From DASXRU01 sp033856235 (GTDB taxonomy: Bacteria > Acidobacteriota > Blastocatellia > Pyrinomonadales > Pyrinomonadaceae), in contig JAWVFI010000114.1 of assembly GCA_033856235.1 (NCBI GenBank), positions 1-64,000 on the forward strand: DNA of 64,000 nucleotides, read 5' to 3'. A program made the position numbers and the translations under genes. Positions 52,373-61,494 of the stretch are shown in pieces (position 1 is the first letter of the stretch; every line of letters begins with the position of its first letter). A model generated the notes under the pieces. That model was given only the letters and a program-made list of their open reading frames with translations. It ran no database searches and was not told the DNA's origin.

Positions 52373-53872
52373 TCACGGCGCCGGCGTTGCGGTCTTGATG
52401 CTGATACCTTCTTCCAGCAAGCGCATCGCTTTCTCTTCTGCTTGCCTTGCTTCCAACGGGCTCAGGGCGGTGTCCTGGTTTTTCAGCCGCAAGGCCGCTG
52501 CCGCCGCTGCCAGGCGCGTTTCCGCTTCCAGCGAGAGCTTTGCAGGCGATTCAGTTCGCGCTTTGCCAAGCGCCGCCTCGAAGGCCGCCATCGCATCGCG
52601 ATGATTTCCCGTCAGCATCAGCGCCCGACCGTAAAGGTAAATAGTCTCGGCATCTTTTGCCGCCAGGGCATTCGCGCGTTCTTCATTGGAAGTTCCCGCG
52701 GGAGCATGATCGGTCACCCATTGCTGCGGATTGACGTCAACTGCATTGCGCTTACTTTCAAACTCGGCGCGTAGATTCATTTCCGGCGCCGGCGTCGGCG
52801 TGGCTACAGCTGTGTTCGCCACCGCAGCCTGCATCCGCTGCTGGTAACGCACGCCACCGTAAAAAGCTCCGGCAACCGCACCGATAAAGAGCAGGAAGAG
52901 AAGGAAACGCAGCCCGCCGCTCTTCCTGCTGGATTTGCCGCTGGATTTGGATGCTGGGGTAGCTGTCGCCGTTTGAGCCACTTCTGATTTGGGTTCCGTT
53001 TGCGGGAAGGCAATGCGCGATGGCGGAGTTAGCCGCGTTTGCGGGGCTGCGACTGCGGCCACAGCCGTTGTCTCAATGGAAAGGGTACGGTCAAGCTTCG
53101 GCTCCAGCGATTTGCCTGTTCGCACGCCGACCCGAACGATCACCGCCGTCAAATTATCTTCGGCGCCGCGCTCATGGCAGCGTCGCTTCATCTCGGCGCA
53201 GACTTTGTTTGCCTCTTGATCGGCATTTAACAATTCGCGAATTTCGGGATCGGGCAGATGGCGCGTGATGCCGTCCGTGCACAAGAGAAAGGTCGTACCG
53301 TCGGCTACTTCCAGAATCCTCATGTCAACTTCGACCGCAGGTTCGGCGCCGAGGGCCCGGCTGATCACGTTCTTGCTGGGATGGTTCGCTGCCTGCTCCG
53401 GAGTCATGCGTCCGGCGCGCACTTCCTCTTCGACAATCGAGTGGTCGGCAGTTTCGCGATGAAGTTTTCCATCCGGGGTCAGGCGATAGAGTCGCGAATC
53501 ACCGACGTGACCGATGGTGGCGCGATGTCCATCCAGATGCAAAGCAACGATTGTCGTCGCCATCATCGAGAGCTTGCGATGCTCGGTGGACAGCTTGTGG
53601 ATGGAACTATTGGCCCTTTGAATCGCCAACTCCATCAGGTCTTCGATATCGGCGCCTGCGGTCTGGTGGCGGAAGGCCTCACCCAGGACTTCAATCGCGG
53701 TCTTCGAAGCGACTTCGCCGGCTTCCGCGCCTCCGACGCCGTCGGCGACAGCAAAAATATTTCGGGAGGGATCCTCAAGCAACGAATCTTCGTTAAGCGG
53801 GCGCTTTGGATTCAGCCCCCGATCGGTGACGGAACCTATTTCGAGTTTGACGGAATTGGCTGGTTCGTTCAT
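52373..53872 (-). CDS. PP2C-type protein phosphatase with membrane helix and repeat tail
   Basis: A 499-residue PPM/PstP-type phosphatase. Metal-binding motifs are RPLNEDSLL, VADGVGG (Asp44), IGHVGDSRLY, DGITRHL and DNLTAVIVRVG. A membrane helix lies near 318-342, followed by an alanine-rich helical domain likely outside the membrane. It would reverse the neighbouring kinase. ATG 53872 overlaps the stop of the upstream RodA/FtsW gene by 4 nt (ATGA). Confidence 0.94.
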   Translation of the reverse strand: MNEPANSVKLEIGSVTDRGLNPKRPLNEDSLLEDPSRNIFAVADGVGGAEAGEVASKTAIEVLGEAFRHQTAGADIEDLMELAIQRANSSIHKLSTEHRKLSMMATTIVALHLDGHRATIGHVGDSRLYRLTPDGKLHRETADHSIVEEEVRAGRMTPEQAANHPSKNVISRALGAEPAVEVDMRILEVADGTTFLLCTDGITRHLPDPEIRELLNADQEANKVCAEMKRRCHERGAEDNLTAVIVRVGVRTGKSLEPKLDRTLSIETTAVAAVAAPQTRLTPPSRIAFPQTEPKSEVAQTATATPASKSSGKSSRKSGGLRFLLFLLFIGAVAGAFYGGVRYQQRMQAAVANTAVATPTPAPEMNLRAEFESKRNAVDVNPQQWVTDHAPAGTSNEERANALAAKDAETIYLYGRALMLTGNHRDAMAAFEAALGKARTESPAKLSLEAETRLAAAAAALRLKNQDTALSPLEARQAEEKAMRLLEEGISIKTATPAP

Positions 53873-55566
53873 TCAACGGCCTCCAGCACGTGTCGCTCGC
53901 CTGGTTGATCCTTGCGCCGGGTTCGCGCGGTGACCTGCGCGTCGCGAGCGTTGCGGTGTGAAAATGCCATCAACATTCCCAGCATGGCGAAACTTGTGAT
54001 CAGACTAAATCCGCCGTGACTGACGAAAGGCAGCGTAATCCCCGTCATCGGCAGGGCGCGCGTGATGCCGCCAATATTTACCAGCGCCTGGAATCCGATG
54101 AAGGCTGTCAGTCCGGCTGAGCAAAGCTTGGTAAACATATCACGCGCCTGAAGCGAAGTGCGAACCCCTGCAATCACCAAAATGATGATGGCCAGAAAGA
54201 CCAGCGCGCCGCCGGCCAGGCCCATTTCTTCAGCAATGGCCGCGTACACATAATCGGAATCCGCAATCGGAATCACTTCCGGAAACCCGAGGCCAAGTCC
54301 GCGGCCGCTGGTCTTTCCGGAGGCGATACCAAAAATCGCCTGGGCGGGCTGAAAAGCGAGTTTGTCGAACCAGATATCAACGTTAACTGTCTTCTGCATG
54401 GCCGGACTCTGCTCAGCCAGTTCCTTCATCTCGGGGTTCTTGGCCAGCGCTTCCTCATAATCTTTCTTCCACCATGAGACTTCGGGCGAAGGCGGATCAA
54501 AACCATCGAGCCACAAATGAAAGCGCTGCTGAATTCGCGATGGGAGGGCAGCTTGGATGGGCCGGGCCAGCGTCGGCAAAAGCGGCACTTTTTCCTGAAC
54601 ATCACGGGGCAAAGCGCCCACGACCAGGATGCCAATAATGATCACCATGGAGCCCACAAACAGCAGCAGCTGCGGCCACCGTCGTACCGCCACCAGGTAG
54701 AGCGTCGCGTAGGCGGCGCTGAAGATCAACATCTGCCCGAAGTCCTTCAACGCGAAGAATGGGATGAAGGGAATCAGCCCCATTGCGAGCAGAGGCACTA
54801 TGTCGCGCGCGCGCGGCAGCGCCCAGTAAGTGCGCGCCAGGTCTTTGTAGCGCGCGGTGAGAATTCCGGCGAAGCCAATTAGGAACGGTATTTTTGAAGG
54901 CTCCCACGGCGTTGTATTTCCGACAGCCTTCCCGGCGCTGGAGGTTATCACTGCCCAACCTAGCGGAATCAGCGTGGCGACCACGATGATGAAACTGTTG
55001 CGTTGCATCCAGGACAGATAGCGTTCGCGGACGCAAATCCAGAAAGCGCCGGCAAACGCCAACAGCGAGAAGATGGGAATCCAGGTGTAGCTCGAAGTCA
55101 GCGCGTTCTCCAACGAATACGATGACTGCTTCAGGGGGACCGGCTGGATTGGCACCGCGCCTGCGGGACCGACAGGGAAGCCCATCAACTGCTTCTTGGC
55201 GTCGTCATAATTCTCATTGATATAGCGGATGCGCAGCGCGTCGGTCTTCTCGGCCCGAGCTGCTGCTTTATTTCGAGAGTTGTATTCCGGGTCGCTATAA
55301 AGGCGGAACTGGATCAACATGCCGATCGAGAACAGCAGGATGGCCGCCGTATAGAGTGTCCAGTTGCCTTTGAACTTCATCACCCGCGTCAGCCACAGGA
55401 CCAGGCCGATGATGGGAGCATAAAGCAGAAGGTCCCGCAGGCCGCCCACCCAAGAGGTTTCGTATCCGCGAATCATGGCGCTGCGCCCGAGGGCGAAATA
55501 AGCCGTCGCCTCAAGCAGCACGATCAGAAAGAGCAGCAGCAGATGTGATGATGCGCGGTTCTTCAT
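53869..55566 (-). CDS. FtsW/RodA/SpoVE-family peptidoglycan polymerase
   Basis: A 565-residue multi-span membrane protein of the SEDS family, which polymerises glycan strands from lipid II. The C-terminal signature is NIGGITRALPMTGITLPF, followed by VSHGG, and a longer periplasmic loop lies near residues 360-420. Its partner transpeptidase is the next upstream gene. Extra length over RodA (about 370 residues) comes from an N-terminal region with several helices and a loop. Confidence 0.9.
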   Translation of the reverse strand: MKNRASSHLLLLFLIVLLEATAYFALGRSAMIRGYETSWVGGLRDLLLYAPIIGLVLWLTRVMKFKGNWTLYTAAILLFSIGMLIQFRLYSDPEYNSRNKAAARAEKTDALRIRYINENYDDAKKQLMGFPVGPAGAVPIQPVPLKQSSYSLENALTSSYTWIPIFSLLAFAGAFWICVRERYLSWMQRNSFIIVVATLIPLGWAVITSSAGKAVGNTTPWEPSKIPFLIGFAGILTARYKDLARTYWALPRARDIVPLLAMGLIPFIPFFALKDFGQMLIFSAAYATLYLVAVRRWPQLLLFVGSMVIIIGILVVGALPRDVQEKVPLLPTLARPIQAALPSRIQQRFHLWLDGFDPPSPEVSWWKKDYEEALAKNPEMKELAEQSPAMQKTVNVDIWFDKLAFQPAQAIFGIASGKTSGRGLGLGFPEVIPIADSDYVYAAIAEEMGLAGGALVFLAIIILVIAGVRTSLQARDMFTKLCSAGLTAFIGFQALVNIGGITRALPMTGITLPFVSHGGFSLITSFAMLGMLMAFSHRNARDAQVTARTRRKDQPGERHVLEAVE

Positions 55567-55625
55567 GTCAGAAGTCAGATTTCAAATCTCAAATTTCAAA
55601 TCCCAAATTTCAGATCTCAAATTGC
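55565..55625. repeat. AT-rich tandem repeat between SEDS and PBP genes
   Basis: Units TCAAATCT, CAAATTTC and CAGATCTC recur about every 9-10 nt. The text resembles that of 13130-13268. No clear long inverted partner. Confidence 0.5.
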
Positions 55626-55660
55626 TGCAAGTGTCAGCGGGCGGCCTCCCAGGTAACTCA

Positions 55661-57577
55661 CTACTGCGTCGGGCGAGGCACCGGCGTTGCTGCCGGTCGC
55701 GGTCGCGGTTGATTGCCAGGCCGCGTCGGTGGCGGCTTCGCTGCATTCGTCGACCCCACATTTCCGAAGTAGCCGAGCTCTTTGGCCTTTAGAACCAATG
55801 CTGCCGCTACCGGCGCCGCGGATTTCGATCCATAGCCACCGCCTTCGATCACCACTGCGATTGCCAGTTGCGGCCGAGACAGCGGCGCCAGGCACAGAAA
55901 CCAGCCGTCGATGCGCGGGTGTTCTTCGTCCATGATGGTTTCCTGGTATTGCCGGATGATATTGCCGCGCGCGTCTTTTTCTACCCGCAAGCGAGTCTTT
56001 GGCTGCCCCGTCTTCGGATCGAAGACCGGCACAACCTTTTGCCCGGTTCCCGTCTTGCCCCCAGTGATAACGCCGGCCGCATGGACCGGCGCAAAGACAC
56101 CCCGAGCTGTGCCGCTGGCGCCGCCGGTCACGCGCCCCATGATTTCGCGCAGTCGCGCCGCCATCTGGGCCGGCATCACCGATTGATAAACTTCAGGCGC
56201 CCGATTGAGTTCGATCCTGGTCTTCATGAGCTTGCCCTCCATGTTGCCGATGGCGGCAGCAGCCAGGGCCATCTGGAACGGAGTCATCTGTCCGGCGTAA
56301 CCCTGACCGTATCCTTCGAGGGCAATATCGTAGCGGCTAATCTTAGGCCCGGTGACGATGGTTGACTCGCGCGGCGCGAGGGCGCGCTTGATCGCTTCCG
56401 TCGTTGCGTTCCACAACTCGGGTTCCTTCCGCCCGCGCAATGCTTCCGCGGGAGTGTCATACGCCCCGATTCCCAGAAGTATTGCCGCCTGCTTCAATCG
56501 CTGCGGCCCCAGCAGAACTCCCATCTGCGCGAAATACTGGTTACAAGAGACCTCGTAAGCGGTATCGATGCCGATCCGGCCGTGCACTTCGCCGGCGCCG
56601 CCATCGTCAAAGATAGGGTTCGCGCCCGGGGCTGCGTAATAACCGCCGCCGCTGCAAGTGAATTGTGTATTTTGTAGCCCGGCCAGAAATGCCGCCGTCA
56701 TCGTCACCGTTTTGAAAGTGGAACCCGGTATGTAGTAGGCGCCCAGCGCGCGGCTGACCAGCGGCCGGTCGCGCTCGTTCGCTTCCAGCCGAATCCAGGT
56801 GTTCTCGTCCTGCACTTCTTTCAAACTGTAGGAAGGCTCGCTATAGATGGCCAGCACCTCCCCGGTTTGTGGATTCAGAACAACCGCGGCGCCGTGCTTT
56901 CCTTTTAATTGATCGACTGCGGCTTGTTGCAGATCGCGATCGATCGTCAGCGGCACATCGTTATTAACTTTGTGGCCGGCGCTCTCACCAGTAACAATCT
57001 GCCAGGTCTCCGGCACCGCGCCGCTCTGGGTACCAAACAAGGCCCGCTCCAATCCTGCGTCGCCGCGATCCGAACCAAAGAGATGGGCCAGAGCGCTGTC
57101 CATCGGATACTCTCGATTGATCGTGCCGCTCGTGTCGCGATGATAAAGCGCCAGAGGCCGCTGTTTGCGATCGTAGATCCAACCTCGCAAGGTGGACTCG
57201 GAAAGCCGGCGAGCGCGCAAATCTTTGTAGCTCAACTCCTGGAAGCGGTCGTTGCTGCTTTCGGCGTACTTCGCCCAGTAAACGTGAAAACCAAAGACGG
57301 CGAGGGCGATGATCACAAAGAGAACGCGCAGGGCCCGCAGGCCGCGGTTGGTGGAGGTCGAGCCCAGTTTCTTGCGCACCTCGGTAGGCAGGTCGTTGGG
57401 ATTGTTGCCGCGCGCCGCAGGCCGGTGCCATGTGCGAACCAGCGAGAGCAGCAACAGCAAGACCACCAGCAGGAGACCGCCGATGTAGATCAAGGTGATC
57501 CATGCGGGTAACTTCTCCGGCGCGGTTGCGACCGGAGTTGCCTGTGCGGTTTGCAGCAGAAAGAGAACGACGGGCAT
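55661..57577 (-). CDS. Penicillin-binding protein, class B transpeptidase
   Basis: A 638-residue membrane-anchored cross-linking enzyme. Two hydrophobic segments (about 26-47 and 83-101) precede the catalytic part. Motifs: Ser286-Lys289 in PGSTFKT, SCN in VSCNQYF and KTG in GGKTGTGQK. It is an actinobacterial PbpA-like protein by context. ATG 57577 is chosen; the open frame runs on upstream through the FHA gene and is a shadow. It sits 1-2 nt beyond the end of that gene. Confidence 0.93.
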   Translation of the reverse strand: MPVVLFLLQTAQATPVATAPEKLPAWITLIYIGGLLLVVLLLLLSLVRTWHRPAARGNNPNDLPTEVRKKLGSTSTNRGLRALRVLFVIIALAVFGFHVYWAKYAESSNDRFQELSYKDLRARRLSESTLRGWIYDRKQRPLALYHRDTSGTINREYPMDSALAHLFGSDRGDAGLERALFGTQSGAVPETWQIVTGESAGHKVNNDVPLTIDRDLQQAAVDQLKGKHGAAVVLNPQTGEVLAIYSEPSYSLKEVQDENTWIRLEANERDRPLVSRALGAYYIPGSTFKTVTMTAAFLAGLQNTQFTCSGGGYYAAPGANPIFDDGGAGEVHGRIGIDTAYEVSCNQYFAQMGVLLGPQRLKQAAILLGIGAYDTPAEALRGRKEPELWNATTEAIKRALAPRESTIVTGPKISRYDIALEGYGQGYAGQMTPFQMALAAAAIGNMEGKLMKTRIELNRAPEVYQSVMPAQMAARLREIMGRVTGGASGTARGVFAPVHAAGVITGGKTGTGQKVVPVFDPKTGQPKTRLRVEKDARGNIIRQYQETIMDEEHPRIDGWFLCLAPLSRPQLAIAVVIEGGGYGSKSAAPVAAALVLKAKELGYFGNVGSTNAAKPPPTRPGNQPRPRPAATPVPRPTQ

Positions 57578-57578
57578 T

Positions 57579-58466
57579 TTACGATTTGTCCTTGCGGAAG
57601 CGCACCTCGACGTCCCCGAAGGCGACCACATCGCCTTCGGCAATGGGATAAGCCTCGCCGTAGGACAGGCGGCGTCCGTTGATAAAAGTGCCGTTGGTTG
57701 AGCCGGTGTCCGCGACCATCAGTACATCTTCGTGGTTCATCATCAGGGTCGCGTGAATCTTGGACACACTGCCGTCGTTCAGATGAAGCTCGTTGTCGGT
57801 GCCGCGTCCCACGCTTCGGCGTTTCCCCCCGGGTTTGAAACTCAGCGGAACTTCGCGGCGCGTGCCCTGCATCGTAATCCTCGCGAAAATTGGAATGTCG
57901 GGAACGGCAACGGCCCCATGGGGAATATTTGCAGCGCCCACTTCTTTCGCGGCCCGGCGCGCCTCGTCCTCCTGCTTCAATTCTTCTTCGAACTCGCCGA
58001 AGCTAGGCTCAACGTTCACCCCGGACGTGAAGATATCGACCTCGGTTTCCATCCTCACCGGGGCGAGCGTCCGATAGCGATGGTCGTTAATATGATCGAT
58101 GGCCGCAGCCAAAAGTTCATGTTCCAAATCCTGAATCAGTTCCGGTTCGGCCTCCGAGTGTTTGCCCCATTCAACCTTCAGCTTTAACAAATGCGGAGCG
58201 ATGCGGCCCTTCGCGCCTTCATCACGCGTTCGCTGATCGATCATCAAGTTCATGCGTTTGATGAGGCGGCTGAGAGTAAGGCCACTCTTCGGATCGATGG
58301 TCCTACCCAGTTTTCGATCAAGGACTTCGCCGGCGCTCTCCAAAGCGCGGCGCAGCAAGCGCTCAGGCAAAGCCGCGGGGCGCGTTGTCGAACCAGGCAA
58401 ATCAGGCTTGGCGTTTTCGTCAGCGCCGTCCTCACTCTTGCGGTGTGAATTGTCTGGCTCGGTCAT
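57579..58466 (-). CDS. FHA-domain protein with DUF3662-type N-terminus, first gene of cluster
   Basis: A 295-residue FhaA-like protein. A DUF3662 domain (about 35-155) precedes a linker and an FHA domain (about 210-290) reading RRSVGRGTDNELHLND, SKIHATL and GSTNGTFINGRRL, the phosphothreonine-binding signature. It should bind a phosphoprotein made by the kinase downstream. ATG 58466 has no clear ribosome-binding site. It is the upstream end of the cluster reading minus. Confidence 0.92.
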   Translation of the reverse strand: MTEPDNSHRKSEDGADENAKPDLPGSTTRPAALPERLLRRALESAGEVLDRKLGRTIDPKSGLTLSRLIKRMNLMIDQRTRDEGAKGRIAPHLLKLKVEWGKHSEAEPELIQDLEHELLAAAIDHINDHRYRTLAPVRMETEVDIFTSGVNVEPSFGEFEEELKQEDEARRAAKEVGAANIPHGAVAVPDIPIFARITMQGTRREVPLSFKPGGKRRSVGRGTDNELHLNDGSVSKIHATLMMNHEDVLMVADTGSTNGTFINGRRLSYGEAYPIAEGDVVAFGDVEVRFRKDKS

Positions 58467-58545
58467 AAACTTACAGTACGACTATGAACGCACACTAGTT
58501 CGCTCAAGCGGCGAATTCCGCGCCCTAAAGCGCGTAACGACAAAA

Positions 58546-58568
58546 ACGCAGTCCCACCATGACTGCGT
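58546..58568. terminator. Minus-strand hairpin with T-run (terminator candidate)
   Basis: ACGCAGTC (58546-58553) and GACTGCGT (58561-58568) form an 8-bp stem around 7 nt. On the minus strand the stem is followed by TTTTTG, as in an intrinsic terminator, which would stop leftward transcripts from the RNA methyltransferase region before the FHA cluster. Confidence 0.4.
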
Positions 58569-58655
58569 CAGGGAACACTACTTGCTCGGTACGGACGCTA
58601 TTCTAACTGAAACGGAAGTTTGGTAATAGGGGGAAATGGATGGGTGAGGTCGAGC

Positions 58656-58685
58656 TTGGCTTGCGCCATGGCAATTAGCTACACT
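58656..58685 (+). promoter_or_regulatory. Candidate promoter of the second coiled-coil gene
   Basis: TTGGCT (58656-58661), an 18-nt spacer and TACACT (58680-58685) precede the gene by about 35 nt. Spacing is acceptable but the -35 box is weak. Confidence 0.4.
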
Positions 58686-58719
58686 AGGTGAGAAAGTTCC
58701 CAGCTGAGGTAAAGTGGAA

Positions 58720-59013
58720 ATGACTAATGAAGAACTCAACACGAGAATGGAATTCCTCCTTAACCAGCAAGCCCAATTCGCATCTGACTTAGCAGGGATT
58801 GAAGACGTAGTGGGTCGGCTTGCCAATGCGAGTCTGGGAAGATTTGATACTGTGGATGAAAGAATCTCTGCCTTAGTTGACTCGCAAACTGCATTAGTTG
58901 ACTCTCAAATCAGATTGAGCGAAGCGCAGGCCCAGACCGATGAAAAGTTGAAGAACCTCATCGCGGTTGTCGATCGCTACTTTAGCGATCGTAACGGCGG
59001 CCCGCGTCCCTAA
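58720..59013 (+). CDS. Small coiled-coil protein
   Basis: A 97-residue helical, charged protein with a repeated LVDSQ motif (SALVDSQTALVDSQI). ATG 58720 has GAGGT 9 nt upstream; a GTG at 58714 is possible. No catalytic or membrane signal. Its type and size resemble the gene at 20972-21364. Its stop overlaps the 3' end of the convergent RNA methyltransferase gene by 4 nt. Confidence 0.7.
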   Translation: MTNEELNTRMEFLLNQQAQFASDLAGIEDVVGRLANASLGRFDTVDERISALVDSQTALVDSQIRLSEAQAQTDEKLKNLIAVVDRYFSDRNGGPRP

Positions 59014-59840
59014 CTCTTCGCGCGAAGTGGAAGCGAGCTATCGGTCACTGGGCCTCGTTGCCTTGCTGCTTCATAAAGAACAATCCCGGTCGCCACCGCG
59101 ACATTCAAACTCTCAACGCTGGCCTGCATGTGGATTCTAACCGCGTCATCAGCGGCGGAGATTTCCTCGGGGGAAAGGCCGCTCGATTCGGGGCCGACGA
59201 TCAGTGCTGACGGTTGGCGCCAATCGATATCGGTGAAGAGCTTTGGCGCTTCGGCATCGGCACAAACTGTGTGAATGTTTCTTTGCGAACACCAAGCCAT
59301 GACTTCCATATAACTTGCGCCGGTCCATACGGGCAGCCGAAAGGCAGAACCCATCGCCCCGCGCAACGCCTTGGGAGAAAAAGGATCGGCCGTATCCGCC
59401 GTCGCGATCGCGCCCGTCACACCGGCCGCCTCAGCGGTCCGGAGAATAGCGCCCACATTAACCGGGTTGTTTATGAGGTGCATCACTATCAAAAGCGGCG
59501 ACTCAGATTGCGCGGTCTTGAAAGACGCTTCATCCATTTGCGGCCGCTGCGCCAGAACGACGATTCCCTGTGGCGTTTTGGTATAAGAAATTGAGGCCAG
59601 GAGTTTTTCACTGACTGAAGCGGTCCGCTCAGCAACAGTTTCCAGCCTCTCGACTATCCCGGCAGCACTTGGCTTTCGCGCCAGCTCCTCAGAATAAATC
59701 ACAGCGTCGATCGGGAGTTTTGAACGCAAGAGCTCTTCGCAAAGGCGCAGACCTTCAACAAAAATCTGTTCCGGAACCTTTCCGTCACGCACGGCACGAG
59801 CGTGGCGGAGTAGGGAATTGTCGCGACTATCGATCTTCAT
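59010..59840 (-). CDS. TrmH/SpoU-family RNA 2'-O-methyltransferase
   Basis: A 276-residue SPOUT methyltransferase acting on tRNA or rRNA ribose. Motif 1 is NNPVNVGAILRTAEAAG, motif 2 IVGPESSGLSPEE and motif 3 SLNVAVATGIVLYEA; an N-terminal substrate-binding domain precedes. ATG 59840 is chosen; a TTG two codons upstream is also possible. It follows the EEP-family gene closely and is probably co-transcribed with it. The target nucleotide is not known. Confidence 0.92.
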   Translation of the reverse strand: MKIDSRDNSLLRHARAVRDGKVPEQIFVEGLRLCEELLRSKLPIDAVIYSEELARKPSAAGIVERLETVAERTASVSEKLLASISYTKTPQGIVVLAQRPQMDEASFKTAQSESPLLIVMHLINNPVNVGAILRTAEAAGVTGAIATADTADPFSPKALRGAMGSAFRLPVWTGASYMEVMAWCSQRNIHTVCADAEAPKLFTDIDWRQPSALIVGPESSGLSPEEISAADDAVRIHMQASVESLNVAVATGIVLYEAARQRGPVTDSSLPLRAKS

Positions 59841-59852
59841 TAGCAATTTGGA

Positions 59853-60794
59853 TTAGGCGAAGCCAGGGAACGATATCTCTGCCCAGATGGGCCAATGATC
59901 GGAAACATTCAGGGGGCGGGCCACGCCCCACTTATTTATCGTGAGACCACGGACAAAGATCCAATCGGCATGCAACTTAATTCCAGCGCCGCGCCACGTG
60001 GGCGTGCCGGTGGGAAATGGTGTGCTGTAACCCTGAGATTCCATGAAGCGGCGAATCTCGATGGCCTTCTCGCGAGAGAGAGTATTGAAGTCTCCCATAA
60101 TCACGGCCGGTCCTTCACGTTCGCCAGCCTTTGCCAGCACCACCTGGAGTTGGTCGTGTTGTCCGTCGAGCGAAGCGTGCGGATCGATGTGCGCATTAAA
60201 GATTTGTAATCGCTGGCGACCAACCTCCACAGTCGCTCCCATCGCCAGGCGCGGCCGCCAGGCGCATTCCTTCCAGGGCAGATCGATACGAACGACCTCT
60301 GCCAGTGGCAAGCGACTGAGCAGCGCTATCCCCGTATCGCCGGTGTCGTAAATGGCAATTTGTTCCTCGAAATCCAGCCACCACTCACGCACTTTCGGGG
60401 GCACGCCGCGCGGAATCTCAGCGGGAGCATGCACCCATGCCATCCCTAGTTGTTCCGCCAGCTCGCGCGCCACGTGCTGTCCCCCGGCGCGACCAGTCTC
60501 TTTGTCGGCTTCCTGCAATGCTAAGATATCGGGTCGCGGCAGCAAGGTCCCTTCCGAAAATGCGCGGGCGGCAAGGTCGACGTTGCGAGCCACTGCGGCG
60601 GTGCGCGGACGAGGAAGATTGATGCCAAGCTTGCGGAAGATCCCGCTGGAGATCAGGCCGCGACCCACCGCATAACGGATGTTGTAGGTTGCCAGGACAA
60701 TCGTGGCGTGGTCGCGATCGCTCGGGGCAGGAGGTTCGTTATTTCCGAATTCCAAGCGGTCCGATTCGGAGATTGATTGATCAACAGAAGACAT
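59853..60794 (-). CDS. Endonuclease/exonuclease/phosphatase family protein
   Basis: A 313-residue enzyme of the EEP (DNase I-like) fold. Motifs are ATYNIRYA, the metal-binding Glu in LALQEAD, MGDFNT, and the C-terminal SDHWPIWAE with the catalytic His. There is no signal peptide. Substrates in this superfamily range from nucleic acids to phospholipids and inositol phosphates, and cannot be chosen here. The start ATG 60794 is divergent from the pseudo-receiver gene across a repeat. Confidence 0.87.
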   Translation of the reverse strand: MSSVDQSISESDRLEFGNNEPPAPSDRDHATIVLATYNIRYAVGRGLISSGIFRKLGINLPRPRTAAVARNVDLAARAFSEGTLLPRPDILALQEADKETGRAGGQHVARELAEQLGMAWVHAPAEIPRGVPPKVREWWLDFEEQIAIYDTGDTGIALLSRLPLAEVVRIDLPWKECAWRPRLAMGATVEVGRQRLQIFNAHIDPHASLDGQHDQLQVVLAKAGEREGPAVIMGDFNTLSREKAIEIRRFMESQGYSTPFPTGTPTWRGAGIKLHADWIFVRGLTINKWGVARPLNVSDHWPIWAEISFPGFA

Positions 60795-60833
60795 CGCCCC
60801 CTATTTTGCTCAAAAGCATAGAGAATACAAACT

Positions 60834-60934
60834 GCCTGTCAGTACCGTCTGCGGTAGCGGGCGGTTGATCGAGCCTTAGCTAACACTTGAGACCAACGCA
60901 CACCCGCCCGCTACCGCAGGCGGTTCTGACAGGG
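60834..60934. repeat. Inverted repeat between divergent genes
   Basis: Arms 60834-60867 and 60901-60934 match at 30 of 34 positions around a 33-nt loop. Text is of the CTGCGGTAGCGGGCGG type. It lies in the divergent intergenic region and its right end carries the AGGGAG ribosome-binding site of the next gene, at 60931-60936. Confidence 0.85.
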
Positions 60935-60940
60935 AGAACT

Positions 60941-61300
60941 ATGCCCAATCCAATAATCGCCGTGGTCGATGACATGATCTTTATTTCGAAGATTCGCGCC
61001 GTGGCCGAAAGCCAGGGCGTGACGGTGCGTTTTCTCAGAGATAGAGATGCTCTGTTCGCCGTGGCCAGGGAAGCAACGCCGTCGCTGATCATTATCGATC
61101 TTCATTCCCAGAAGGTTGATCCAATGGAATTGGCGTCACTCTTGAAAGCGGATCCTGAGCTCAAGATGATTCAGTTGCTGGGCTTCTATTCACACGTCGA
61201 AACGGAGTTGCGAAACCAGGCCGAGGGTGCCGGGTTCGATCGCGTCATGGCTCGGTCCGCCTTCAGTGCAAACCTCGCGGAAATTCTCGCGCCGCTATGA
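60941..61300 (+). CDS. Response-regulator receiver-like protein
   Basis: A 119-residue single-domain protein. It has the acidic pair VVDD near residues 8-9 and LIIIDLHS at the usual phospho-acceptor strand. At the position of the conserved Lys the text reads RVMARSAF, with Arg instead, so this may be a pseudo-receiver. ATG 60941 has AGGGAG 4 nt upstream. No output domain is fused, and no histidine kinase is near. Confidence 0.82.
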   Translation: MPNPIIAVVDDMIFISKIRAVAESQGVTVRFLRDRDALFAVAREATPSLIIIDLHSQKVDPMELASLLKADPELKMIQLLGFYSHVETELRNQAEGAGFDRVMARSAFSANLAEILAPL

Positions 61301-61431
61301 AGTGAATCGTACCGTGCTCACGATCGCGATTTAGGTTGCGACCTTTGGGCCAACGTGTTACAAGGCAGGCAGGTCGTCCAAACAAGCCGCGAAGACCCTA
61401 TGCCCTTTTCAGCAGAGCGCGAGGTTCCGCA

Positions 61432-61494
61432 TGTCCGACAAACTTCAGTTTGTCGCTTGTCACCTGAAAAGGACAAACTGAAGTTTGTCGGACA
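61432..61494. repeat. CGACAAACT-family paired palindrome, copy 2, at the start of a coding region
   Basis: Arms 61432-61455 and 61471-61494 match at 23 of 24 positions around a 15-nt loop, and share their sequence with the etfB-etfA copy at 19497-19569. The element overlaps the N-terminal codons of the beta-barrel gene, whose likely TTG start lies in its loop. Confidence 0.85.
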
